Positions 1 to 7,936 of a stretch of 64,000 nt of DNA are shown here, one piece after another (the stretch's first letter is position 1; the number at the start of each line of letters is the position of its first letter). The stretch is from Phycisphaeraceae bacterium (GTDB taxonomy: Bacteria; Planctomycetota; Phycisphaerae; Phycisphaerales; SM1A02): positions 236,548 through 300,547 of the forward strand of contig SHAP01000002.1 in assembly GCA_004213555.1 (NCBI GenBank), read 5' to 3'. Both the position numbers and the translations under genes were made by a program. Below the pieces are notes generated by a model, which saw only the letters and a list, made by a program, of their open reading frames with translations, had not been told where the DNA came from and ran no database searches.

Positions 1-1047
1 TTGCTCGGCTGCGGCTTGGCATGCGGGGGTCCAAACCATGCAGCAAGACTCGTACCCAGGCGTGGTGTGGACACAATTGCAGATTGGTGGTGGGATCGTG
101 TTTTGCGCGCATCCGTTGCAGCCGCCGCCGCCGCCACCACCGCCGCCGCCGCCACCACCGCCGCCGCCACCACCACCGCCGCCGCCACCGCCAAAGTTGC
201 CGGCAACAGGTTCGCCATGGAAGCAGCCAAAGATCCATGGGAATCCATCAGGATCTTCGCCGGCATCGATGTCTTTCACTGGCCCGTAGGCCACCGCGTG
301 ATAGTGCCATCCCAGGATGGGATCGTCGTGCCCATTGCAGGCGTCCAATTGGTTTTCACCGGTCAGATCTTTGGCCAAAACACCCGCAGACTCCCAGGGC
401 CCAAACACGGGGAACCCGTCGTAGCCGTATCCGATCAGTTCGGAGTGACCATTGCTGAGGGTGCCATCAAAGCGAGGACTCCATTGGTGATAGTGGTATG
501 AGCCATCTGGACTTGGATGGCCCTTGAAACCATCCATGCAAATGGTTGAAGGGGCGTCGACGCCACCGCCGTCGTACGGGTTGTACAACGCCACTCCATT
601 GATTGCGACCCCAACGGGACCAAGTGTGTTGAGCAAATTGACCGATGGATTTGGAGTGAACACTGGGTCCATGGGCAGCATGATGGTCCGGTTTTGGTCG
701 CTTGGCGTGTTGGGGTTTTGGCACGTTGCGCCGGGCCCTGAAAATGGACCCATCACGTGATCGGCCAAGCCGCTGGTGGAAATGGTCACCATCCGGTTGT
801 CGTAATCGAATTGCACGTCGACGTCCGAAGAAAATGGGTGACACACTCGGTTGAAATCGCTCAAGACCAGAACGAGATCGGGGAAGTTGGTGGTGCCATC
901 CTGGTTGGCATCGCCATTTGGGGTGTTCCATTGGCTGAGCACGACGGTGAGGTCGTCAAACCCAACGCTGCCGTCTTCAGACAGGTCGGTGGCACAGCCC
1001 AGTCCATTGGATTGGGCCAGAATCATCAAAGAGGTGACAAGGAACAT
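1..1047 (-). CDS. Secreted YHYH-domain protein with dockerin-like repeat and polyglycine linker (3' end outside window)
   Basis: The reading frame is open from the ATG at 1047 down to base 1 (349 codons) and its C-terminus lies outside the window. The start follows a perfect AGGAGG (1060-1055) seven bases upstream. Residues 1-18 resemble a signal peptide. Residues about 19-69 hold two calcium-loop-like repeats (SEDGSVGFDDL and NQDGTTNFPDL) flanked by cysteines, like planctomycete GC-type dockerin modules but placed N-terminally. Residues about 80-275 match the YHYH domain: SYHYHQW at 183-189, GYGYDGFPVFGPW, and a second histidine cluster GWHYHAVAYG. Next come 24 consecutive glycines (286-309) and a cysteine-rich tail. 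The function of YHYH proteins is unsettled; metal binding by the histidines is inference. It is transcribed away from the SMUG1 gene. Confidence 0.88.
   Translation of the reverse strand, partial: MFLVTSLMILAQSNGLGCATDLSEDGSVGFDDLTVVLSQWNTPNGDANQDGTTNFPDLVLVLSDFNRVCHPFSSDVDVQFDYDNRMVTISTSGLADHVMGPFSGPGATCQNPNTPSDQNRTIMLPMDPVFTPNPSVNLLNTLGPVGVAINGVALYNPYDGGGVDAPSTICMDGFKGHPSPDGSYHYHQWSPRFDGTLSNGHSELIGYGYDGFPVFGPWESAGVLAKDLTGENQLDACNGHDDPILGWHYHAVAYGPVKDIDAGEDPDGFPWIFGCFHGEPVAGNFGGGGGGGGGGGGGGGGGGGGGGGGCNGCAQNTIPPPICNCVHTTPGYESCCMVWTPACQAAAEQ
121..192. repeat. GCC/ACC triplet repeat coding for 24 glycines
   Basis: Twenty-four in-frame triplets, each gcc or acc on the + strand, read GGC or GGT on the - strand and encode the polyglycine linker of the YHYH protein. 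Mixing two synonymous codons makes the tract an imperfect microsatellite. It also creates polyproline and polyalanine open frames on the + strand that should not be taken as genes. Confidence 0.9.
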
Positions 1048-1242
1048 CAGCAGTCCTCCTAAGTTGGGTCTCCAACCAATGTCGGCGGACGACCGGTCAA
1101 TCGTCTTTCATTTTTGAGTCTTGGGCCATGGGAAAACCACTGGAATCCGAGAAATTATTGTTTGATGCTCCTTCAGACGTGGTGATGCCCAAGTTATTTG
1201 CGTTTTAACTTTCTTTCTTGTTTATTCTTTGTGCGACCTGCA

Positions 1243-1977
1243 ATGCCTCTTTCTCCCGCGATCACTCAAAAGGTCTTGGCCTGCTCCAGAAAAGTTGCTT
1301 CGGACACCAGAAATCTCCGGTTTGCCTTGCCGGTCACCCACATCTCTCGACCCCTTGATCATGCTCGAGATCTCCACGAGGCGTATCTCACACGGTTTGC
1401 TCGGTGCGAAGGAAGCATTTTGTTTTTGGGCATGAACCCTGGTCCATGGGGTATGTCGCAGACTGGAGTGCCATTTGGTGAAGTGACCGCGGTGCGGTCT
1501 TTTCTCGGCTTGGAGGGGGCCGTGGATTCGGCTGCGGATGCCCATCCCAATCGTCCCATTGAGGGCTTTTCTTGCACCAAAAGTGAGGTGTCGGGGCGTC
1601 GGTTTTGGGGGCTCATGCAGGAGAGGTTCGGCACCGCCGATGCGTTTGCCGCCTCTCACTTTGTGTGGAATTGGTGCCCTTTGGCGTTCATGGAAGAAAG
1701 TGGACGCAACCGAACTCCGGACAAACTCCCCGCGGACGAGCGGTTGGCTTTGACTGGCCCCTGCGACTCTTGTCTGCGTGATTTGGTGGAGATCCTCAAG
1801 GTCCCCCACGTCATCGGTGTGGGGAAAGTGGCAGAGGCTGCCGCCAGGAGAGCATTGCCGGATGAGGTCCGGGTGACCAGCATTCTTCATCCCTCACCAG
1901 CTTCACCGGCGGCCAATCGCGATTGGTCGGGCACGGTGACCAAGCAGTTGATCGAGCAGGATGTTTGGTCCGCTTGA
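1243..1977 (+). CDS. SMUG1-type uracil-DNA glycosylase
   Basis: The predicted enzyme would remove uracil or oxidised pyrimidines from DNA as the first step of base excision repair. The 244-residue product carries the family's motif 1 at 63-79 (GMNPGPWGMSQTGVPFG), with the conserved Asn at 65 that positions the attacking water. Motif 2 follows near 216 (HPSPASPAANRDW). Both are diagnostic of the SMUG1 branch of the uracil-DNA glycosylase superfamily and differ from Ung and Mug. The ATG at 1243 is preferred over a TTG at 1198, which adds a hydrophobic stretch absent from the family. The gene is monocistronic and faces a dockerin gene across a strong hairpin. SMUG1 is patchily distributed in bacteria. 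Confidence 0.9.
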   Translation: MPLSPAITQKVLACSRKVASDTRNLRFALPVTHISRPLDHARDLHEAYLTRFARCEGSILFLGMNPGPWGMSQTGVPFGEVTAVRSFLGLEGAVDSAADAHPNRPIEGFSCTKSEVSGRRFWGLMQERFGTADAFAASHFVWNWCPLAFMEESGRNRTPDKLPADERLALTGPCDSCLRDLVEILKVPHVIGVGKVAEAAARRALPDEVRVTSILHPSPASPAANRDWSGTVTKQLIEQDVWSA

Positions 1978-1983
1978 AACAAA

Positions 1984-2016
1984 CACGGCCCCGCCGAAGC
2001 GGGGCCGTGCGATGAG
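1984..2016. terminator. Bidirectional hairpin terminator between convergent genes
   Basis: A perfect 11-bp GC-rich stem (1984-1994 with 1999-2009) closes on a CGAA loop between the convergent stops at 1977 and 2047. On the - strand the stem is followed by a T-rich TTTGTTT, so termination of the dockerin gene is the better-supported role. On the + strand no strong U tract follows. Confidence 0.8.
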
Positions 2017-2046
2017 ATCTGTTTGATCTATGGATTCGGTCCTGCT

Positions 2047-3663
2047 TTAGCAGGAGCCGAAGGAAGACAGCACCGCGAGCACGTCGCCGAAGGCAACAAT
2101 ACCGTCACCATCAACGTCAGCAGCGGCATCGGTGGTTCCCCAGGCAGACAACGCCGAGAGCACGTCGCCGAAGCCGACAATGCCGTCGCCGTTGATGTCT
2201 TCAGGACAGTCGCTGCCGCCACCGCCGTCGTTGGGAACCACATCGTCCCAGCTGCGTCCCAGACGAACTTCATCGAAGTCCATGTAGGCGGGTCCATTTC
2301 CGGCTTGGAACCGGAGTCGGTTGAAGCCAGGGTTGTTGGCGTCTTCGTAGACAACTTCAGGTGTTCCCTCAGCACAGTCGGTTGGATCAACCCACAGTGA
2401 AGTGGTCGCACCACCAACCCCATCAAAGTCCATTTTGACCACGATGAGGCTTGGGGTGTCGCTGAGTTGAACGGCGCTGAATCCGCATCCATTCACGTCA
2501 CTGTCGCAAGCGCCATCTTGGGCATCGAATCCCCAAGCATTGGCAGCCCATGGCTTGCCCAAAAAGAGGACTTCGTCATCACCATTGAACAAGGACGCGC
2601 CCGCATACCAGCCCAATTCGCCTTCGGCCACTGGATTTTCGGGGTTGGTTCGTGCCACCACTGAGTAGTACACGGTTTCTGGTTGCCCAGAGGTACCATA
2701 CGACGCGTCAAGGTATCGGAAAGCACCAGCACCGTTGCCGCCGGTTTGTCCGGAGCCTCCAACGCCAGCGGCACAATCGGACTCGATACCGTCATCAACG
2801 GTACGGTTGACTGGGGGGGCATCGGACCATGCACCGGCAAAGCCGATACCACCATTCATGGTGCCGTCGATGTCATTTTCCGGGTAATCAAAGCCTTCGT
2901 ACGCGATGGACGGCGTGCCCGTTGTGACTTCCTCGAAGCTGACGCCGATCTTGAGTTCATCGTAGTCCGTCAACCAATTGGCCCCGCCATTTTGACCCGC
3001 AGCGACTTTGATCCGGTTGAATCCGCCGCCATAAACAACGCTGCTCACGGTTGGGTCGGCTGCGGGTTCACCGCCTGACAATGGGGGGTCAACCCAGAAG
3101 TCAACGACACAATCTTGGGCACCGGTTCCAGGGTCGCTCATTTTGACCACCAACAGCCGTGCTGTTTGGTCCATGTTGACGGTGGAACGGACGTCGGTGA
3201 CGAATGGCTGGCTGTAGCCCCACACACCATCTGCCCAAGCTTGTCCAATTCTCAACGCTTCGTCTCCATTTTCACGAATGAGCGTGACGCCAGTGAAGCA
3301 TTCGAAGAATGGATCGTGGTCGTTGTTTTCGTTCAGGGCCGCATGGACAGAAAACCAAATTTCAGTGGCCACGGGGTTGTCGGCGTCCGCGGGGGCCCAA
3401 GTTTGTGAAAGCGTTCGGTAGCTTTCAACGTAACCGCCACCTTCAGTAAGACGGTTGCCCGTGGTGTTGATGCCTTCGATTTCGAGGCTTGAACTGGTCA
3501 CGGAGTTGGTGGTCACGGTCTGTTGCCAAGGTTCACCAAATCCAATGCCACCATCTTTGCCACTGAGGTTGCCAGCGGGGTATTGGAATGGCTCGTAGGC
3601 CAAGACTTGGCCGAATGCGATGCTTGATGCGGCCAGCGAGAGGCCAAGCGCGATGCGATTCAT
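2047..3663 (-). CDS. Secreted duplicated-domain protein with C-terminal GC-type dockerin repeats
   Basis: This 538-residue protein starts with a clear signal peptide (MNRIALGLSLAASSIAFGQV, cut after about residue 18). The body is two copies of one domain of roughly 230 residues. Copy 1 opens with YEPFQYPAGNLSGKDGGIGF and copy 2 with YEGFDYPENDIDGTMNGGIG; each later has an LIVVKMD/LLVVKMS strand and a GFNRIKV/GFNRLRF strand, as in lectin-like beta sandwiches. The C-terminus has two calcium-loop repeats (DINGDGIVGFGDVLSALSAW and DVDGDGIVAFGDVLAVLSSF) and ends in GSC, a planctomycete GC-type dockerin pattern thought to act in surface anchoring or complex assembly. The ligand is unknown. It is probably transcribed from a promoter in 3664-3838. 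Confidence 0.88.
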   Translation of the reverse strand: MNRIALGLSLAASSIAFGQVLAYEPFQYPAGNLSGKDGGIGFGEPWQQTVTTNSVTSSSLEIEGINTTGNRLTEGGGYVESYRTLSQTWAPADADNPVATEIWFSVHAALNENNDHDPFFECFTGVTLIRENGDEALRIGQAWADGVWGYSQPFVTDVRSTVNMDQTARLLVVKMSDPGTGAQDCVVDFWVDPPLSGGEPAADPTVSSVVYGGGFNRIKVAAGQNGGANWLTDYDELKIGVSFEEVTTGTPSIAYEGFDYPENDIDGTMNGGIGFAGAWSDAPPVNRTVDDGIESDCAAGVGGSGQTGGNGAGAFRYLDASYGTSGQPETVYYSVVARTNPENPVAEGELGWYAGASLFNGDDEVLFLGKPWAANAWGFDAQDGACDSDVNGCGFSAVQLSDTPSLIVVKMDFDGVGGATTSLWVDPTDCAEGTPEVVYEDANNPGFNRLRFQAGNGPAYMDFDEVRLGRSWDDVVPNDGGGGSDCPEDINGDGIVGFGDVLSALSAWGTTDAAADVDGDGIVAFGDVLAVLSSFGSC

Positions 3664-3838
3664 GTGGTATCTCCAAATGTCACAAGGAATGCAGTAGAAA
3701 CGTTTCTTACGTACTTACATCATTGGCAACATCGGGCGGAGTGCAAGGGGTAGTGACCCATTCTTGCCAGTTCCGAAGATTTCGTATGGAATGTGTGGTT
3801 CATTGCGACAATTTGTCATTGAGGGGCGTCGTTATCGG

Positions 3839-4666
3839 TCAATCGGGTTCGCCATGCGGCCATGCTTGACGCGAAGGGATGTCTCTCCACAGCTGGGCAT
3901 AGGTGGCGGAAGGGATGGCGAGGTAGCCCGGGTAAGCCTGTTTTGCTTCTAGCACTTTGGATTGATCCAGCGTGACCACCACCAGCGGATCTTCGAACAG
4001 TTGCACTTCACCGAACGGGTCAATGATCACCGAAGGGCCGCCCAGTGATACGCCACCTTCAGGTTCTGGCCGGTTCACACTGGCCACCCAACATCCCGTG
4101 GTGATGGCGTTGGCCCGCCAGATGGTGATCCAAGTTTCCAAAAAGGTTCGTTCGGTGGCTCTCGGGTTGAGGATCAAATCGCACCCTTGGGCGGCAAGCA
4201 TTTGGCACCCGGTGGGGCGCTGGTTGTCCGAGCAGATCTGCACGCCGATGCGCCAGCCGTGGTACTCCACACACTGAACGGCGTTGGTGCTGGGGTCGTA
4301 GTGGGCGGCTTCTCGGAACCCCGGTTCATCGGGGATGTGCATTTTGCTGTACCGAAGTTGCTCCCGGCCGTGGTCGTCCCAGAAGACCGCGGTGTTGAGG
4401 CGACCGCCGTCCACTGTCTGCTCGATCGATCCACCCAACAACGCGATTTCAGCGGCTCGAGCTGCTGCGGCTTGCCGGGACTCTCTCGGACCGCCTGCGG
4501 GTTCGGCATCTTGCGAGGAGGCGTTGGAGGTGGCGGCCACCCAGGTTTGGGCGGGACATTCGGGGAGCAAGGCCAGGTCGGCCCCGTTGGATTTGACGGA
4601 GTGAAGCCTTTCCCGCAGTTCACTAGAGCCCTCAGGGAACACGCTGGAGACAAGTGCAATTTTCAT
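3839..4666 (-). CDS. Carbon-nitrogen hydrolase (nitrilase superfamily)
   Basis: The 275-residue cytoplasmic enzyme should hydrolyse an amide or nitrile C-N bond by a thiol mechanism. The Glu-Lys-Cys triad of the nitrilase superfamily is complete: E36 in LLPECP, K108 in YSKMHIP and C145 in GVQICSDNQRP. The catalytic Cys sits at a nucleophile elbow as expected, and the length fits single-domain members. The ATG at 4666 is chosen because translation from the upstream TTG (4720) adds residues before the conserved first strand MKIALVSS. Substrate and subfamily (omega-amidase, carbamoylputrescine hydrolase and others) cannot be fixed from sequence. It appears monocistronic, upstream of the dockerin gene on the same strand with a 175-bp gap. 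Confidence 0.88.
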   Translation of the reverse strand: MKIALVSSVFPEGSSELRERLHSVKSNGADLALLPECPAQTWVAATSNASSQDAEPAGGPRESRQAAAARAAEIALLGGSIEQTVDGGRLNTAVFWDDHGREQLRYSKMHIPDEPGFREAAHYDPSTNAVQCVEYHGWRIGVQICSDNQRPTGCQMLAAQGCDLILNPRATERTFLETWITIWRANAITTGCWVASVNRPEPEGGVSLGGPSVIIDPFGEVQLFEDPLVVVTLDQSKVLEAKQAYPGYLAIPSATYAQLWRDIPSRQAWPHGEPD

Positions 4667-4958
4667 GGGAATGTTAAGGACTTGTAAGTGACTGGTTAAT
4701 TTGCCGCATTTTGAATTCAATCGTAGATCTTGGACTCAGGCAGGCGATGTCTAAGACGATAATTTTCGCACCGAAGAATCGAACCGGACAACTTTTCAAC
4801 AACCAGTAGTTTTTAATGGAGATGACTAAGAGTCTGAACGGAATCTTTACTGTTTCGTCCTATTTTCTCAACTGTAGGAAAGATTGGGGAACGTTCCCCG
4901 GCTTCTCTTGCCCAACGTAGTGGTTCCTTATTCACCCCACACTTATGGAGTTAGACCC
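4667..4958. promoter_or_regulatory. Divergent intergenic region with a perfect 14-bp palindrome
   Basis: This 292-bp region separates the divergent nitrilase and beta-helix dockerin genes and carries no convincing ORF. It contains the perfect palindrome GGGGAACGTTCCCC at 4886-4899, about 60 bases before the GTG start at 4959. The palindrome could be an operator for a dimeric regulator or a hairpin in the 5' leader. I could not pick out a confident -35/-10 pair. Confidence 0.45.
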
Positions 4959-6569
4959 GTGAAAAATGCAATGTTCATTGCCCTTGCAGCATCTGGTGCC
5001 GCAATGGCCGCAACCGTTGATGTCACTTCCGACATCGAAACCTCTGTCACCTGGACGGCTGACAACGAATACAACCTGACCACCCAGATCTACGTTCGAC
5101 CAGGTGCAACCCTGACCATCGAAGCTGGAACTCGGGTCGTTTCCACCGCAACCGCCAACGGCTCCGGCGCTCTTTGCGTTGTGAATGGTGGTCAAATTTT
5201 CATCAACGGTGACTCAAACGCTCCCGTTGTGATGACTTCCAGCGAAGACAACGGCAACTGGCGTGCGTCTTGCAACGAATGGGGCAACTTGACCGTCTGC
5301 GGCGATGCTTACATCGGTTTCGATGGTGTCACCAACTCTGGTGGCTTCCCCGACAACACCCTCGCTCCAAGTGCCGACAACGAAGCCAACATGGAAGGCT
5401 TGGTCGAAGAAGCTGGAAACCCAACGCTCAACAACTATGGCGGTGGTGACGATGACTACGACGCTGGCAACATTTCTTACCTGTCTCTCCGCTACGGCGG
5501 TCGAGTGCTTGGTTTGGCCAACGAACTCAATGGTCTTTCCTTGGGCGCTTTGGGTCGCAACACCCAGATCGACCACGTTGAAATCATGAACAACGTTGAT
5601 GATGGCATCGAAATCTGGGGCGGCACCGTCTCCCTGAAGTACGTGGCCATCTGGAACATCGGTGATGATTCCTTCGACTGCGACATGGGATGGCGTGGCC
5701 GTGCTCAGTTTGGCCTGATCGTCCAAGGGTACTCCCGTGATGCTGGCCAAGGTTCGGGCTTGGGTGACAACATCTTCGAACTCGACGGTGCTGAAAACTC
5801 TGATGCTCAGCCTCGTACCCGTTGCACCTTCTACAACTTCACCACCGTGGCCAACACCGAGTCTGGTGACGGCACCACCACCTGGCGTGACAATGCGAGC
5901 GTCCAATACCGCAACTGCATCTTCATCGGTAAGGGCGACAAGCTTGTCCGCGCCGACGGTGATGACGGCGATGGTTCTTCTGGCTACGGTCACAACGGCA
6001 CCCTGAGCTTGGCTGACCGCTTCACCACCGACGCCTACGAAGCCGACGGCTCCCCATACGTTGACAGCGTCAACGCTTCCGCCGACGCTGCCTTTATGGA
6101 CGGCATGTACCAGGCCCAAACCGCTGGTGGCAAGCTTTGCGAAATCACCGACTGCGTCATCTCCGGATTTGGTGACATCTCCGGCGACCCTTACAACAGC
6201 TTGCTTCCGCAGTCCATGCGCGACACCAACGTTGAAACCGACGCCCTCCCCATCAACGCTTTGGTTCGTGGACCAGTCGTTGTTGCTGGTGGTAAGGACG
6301 TGAACCCTGTCGTGGGTATCGATCCTCGTCCCCTCGGACTTGGTATCAACCAAGCCACCGATGCTCCTCCATCCGATGGCTTCTACTCTCCAGTGGCATA
6401 CCGCGGTGGCTTCTCCCAAACCGAGAACTGGTGCTTGGGATGGACCGCGGCTGATGAATTCGGCTTCTTCCTCGGTGGTGCTTGCTCCGGCGATGTCAAC
6501 GGTGACGGCGAGGTTGGCTTCTCCGATCTCACCTCCGTCCTCGCTGACTGGGGTTGCACCGGCAACTGA
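4959..6569 (+). CDS. Secreted beta-helix-like protein with single GC-type dockerin repeat
   Basis: The start is a GTG at 4959, eight bases after GGAG (4947-4950), giving a signal peptide (KNAMFIALAASGAAMA, cut before ATVDV). The roughly 520-residue mature region begins like a surface beta-helix protein: a 'put a value into the environment' strand (TLTIEAGTRVVS) followed by short repeats with right-handed beta-helix spacing (IDHVEIMNNVDDGIEIWGG, LKYVAIWNIGDDSFD). The last 30 residues are a Cys-flanked calcium loop (GDVNGDGEVGFSDLTSVLAD) ending in WGCTGN. Codons ending in C dominate at Asn, Asp, Phe and Tyr, more than in neighbouring genes, which suggests high expression. The specific role is unknown; adhesion or glycan interaction is inference. 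Confidence 0.88.
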   Translation: MKNAMFIALAASGAAMAATVDVTSDIETSVTWTADNEYNLTTQIYVRPGATLTIEAGTRVVSTATANGSGALCVVNGGQIFINGDSNAPVVMTSSEDNGNWRASCNEWGNLTVCGDAYIGFDGVTNSGGFPDNTLAPSADNEANMEGLVEEAGNPTLNNYGGGDDDYDAGNISYLSLRYGGRVLGLANELNGLSLGALGRNTQIDHVEIMNNVDDGIEIWGGTVSLKYVAIWNIGDDSFDCDMGWRGRAQFGLIVQGYSRDAGQGSGLGDNIFELDGAENSDAQPRTRCTFYNFTTVANTESGDGTTTWRDNASVQYRNCIFIGKGDKLVRADGDDGDGSSGYGHNGTLSLADRFTTDAYEADGSPYVDSVNASADAAFMDGMYQAQTAGGKLCEITDCVISGFGDISGDPYNSLLPQSMRDTNVETDALPINALVRGPVVVAGGKDVNPVVGIDPRPLGLGINQATDAPPSDGFYSPVAYRGGFSQTENWCLGWTAADEFGFFLGGACSGDVNGDGEVGFSDLTSVLADWGCTGN

Positions 6570-6629
6570 TCTGGTTGCTCTCCGAGAGAACGGCCTTTAA
6601 ATGAGGCCTTTCCATTAGGATTTCGTGAA

Positions 6630-6657
6630 GGGGCCGCCGCAGGGCGGCCCCTTTTTT
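6630..6657 (+). terminator. Rho-independent terminator after the beta-helix gene
   Basis: A 9-bp stem GGGGCCGCC/GGCGGCCCC (6630-6638 with 6643-6651) with a GCAG loop is followed directly by six T (6652-6657). It lies about 60 bases after the stop at 6569 and insulates the TonB operon that begins at 6722. Confidence 0.92.
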
Positions 6658-6721
6658 AGGCCATTTGCCCTGCATCTAACACAACCTTCACATTTCCCTG
6701 ACCACCTCCACATCCGCCAAA

Positions 6722-7933
6722 ATGGCCCCGAGATATCTTTTTGCGATGGTTATTCAGTCTTTTTTGGCCGTTTTTCTTGCTGTCGTTTCTCCCCATTCTG
6801 CCGACGCTTGGCGGGTGGATTTGCTGGAGTTCGCGGGAGCCTCGGCGGAGAAATTGCCCCTTGATCCTCACATCAGAAACCGCTCAGTGGCCATGCTCGA
6901 CGTGGTGGATGCTTTGCTGGAACTTGGAGCCACAAGTGAAGCGAAGCGACTCGGCGACCGCATCCCCGATTGGCGTCGTGGCATGGCCCACGCCCGTTAC
7001 GCCGAAGCAGTGCTGCTCAGGGAAGGGAAGTCAAGTCTCGACTTGGTTCGCCCCTCTCTCGAGATCGCAAACAATCTTGCAGCACCAGAGCGGGTTGAGC
7101 AGGAGTGGCATCGCACCGACATTTTGATTGCCATTTCAAAGGCTTGGACAGCAGTGGGCGAATTTCAAAAGGCAAAGGCTCTTATTGAAGGTGAGCAACT
7201 GGAGGATTACCAAGTCGGCGTTGTGGATTCGGCGGTCGCGCAGGCAAAAGGTACAACTTCCAGCAATGTCAAAGAGAGGCTTTTGGAGCTGCAAGAGACG
7301 ATGCGATTGCAATTGATGGATCGAAGCCAGACGGCCATTCGGTCACTGCTTGGGTTGCATTTGCAATTTTACAGCGACGAGACGATCCGGAGCGAAATTG
7401 AGTCTTCCATCAAAGCGGGCTGGAAGGGCGTTCCGATTGAAATTCAGATCCGCACCTTGATCACCCTGGGGAATCACGCGGTCCAAAACAGCGACCTTGA
7501 AAATGCCCAGCGACTTGCCGCTGAGGCCGATGGGATGGTTCGTTCCGCCAGCTTCACTCCCCAGTGGTTTATCCGTTTGCTGGCTCCAGTGGCGTCTCTC
7601 AAACATGCTGCCGGTCAAGAAGGCGCAGCACGCCAGATGCTTGACGAGTGTCGCGGCCTTTTTGATGCGGCAAACAATGAGATCAACTCTGTATATCGCA
7701 ACCGGACCATGGTTGCCCTTGCCGAGGGGTACCTGTCGGTAGGAGCGTCTTCTGAAGCATTCTCCGCGTATCTGGCAGGCTTTGAACATTCGGCGTCAAA
7801 CCCCAATGGTCGCCCCCAAATGCAAGCCATTGTTCAAGTTGCTTGCTCCTACGCGATTCATGCCGAATCCGAAAACAAAGAGGTGTCGGCGCGGCTTCGC
7901 ACTGTTGGGGACACGCTTTCGTCCCCTTGGTAA
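6722..7933 (+). CDS. Secreted helical-repeat protein, first gene of the TonB operon
   Basis: The 403-residue product opens with a signal-peptide-like segment (IQSFLAVFLAVVSPHSADA). The rest is alpha-helical with TPR-like pairs, such as VVDALLELGATSEAKRLGD, AISKAWTAVGEFQKAKALIE and MVALAEGYLSVGASSEAFSA. I recognise no named family. The start at 6722 is tentative; an in-frame ATG at 6746 also leaves a signal peptide. It ends three bases before the TonB-dependent receptor and is almost certainly co-transcribed with it. A periplasmic accessory role in uptake by the downstream system is inferred from position only. Confidence 0.75.
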   Translation: MAPRYLFAMVIQSFLAVFLAVVSPHSADAWRVDLLEFAGASAEKLPLDPHIRNRSVAMLDVVDALLELGATSEAKRLGDRIPDWRRGMAHARYAEAVLLREGKSSLDLVRPSLEIANNLAAPERVEQEWHRTDILIAISKAWTAVGEFQKAKALIEGEQLEDYQVGVVDSAVAQAKGTTSSNVKERLLELQETMRLQLMDRSQTAIRSLLGLHLQFYSDETIRSEIESSIKAGWKGVPIEIQIRTLITLGNHAVQNSDLENAQRLAAEADGMVRSASFTPQWFIRLLAPVASLKHAAGQEGAARQMLDECRGLFDAANNEINSVYRNRTMVALAEGYLSVGASSEAFSAYLAGFEHSASNPNGRPQMQAIVQVACSYAIHAESENKEVSARLRTVGDTLSSPW

Positions 7934-7936
7934 ATC

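Noticed and set aside
38..289. + strand frame with a long proline run
   Set aside because: It is the antisense reading of the polyglycine repeat in the YHYH gene, which has a signal peptide, a perfect Shine-Dalgarno and conserved motifs.
5214..6419. 401-codon - strand frame
   Set aside because: It lies entirely inside the beta-helix dockerin gene; its composition (Val/Gly/Ala/Asp) is that expected of the antisense of C-ending codons, and it has no recognisable domain.
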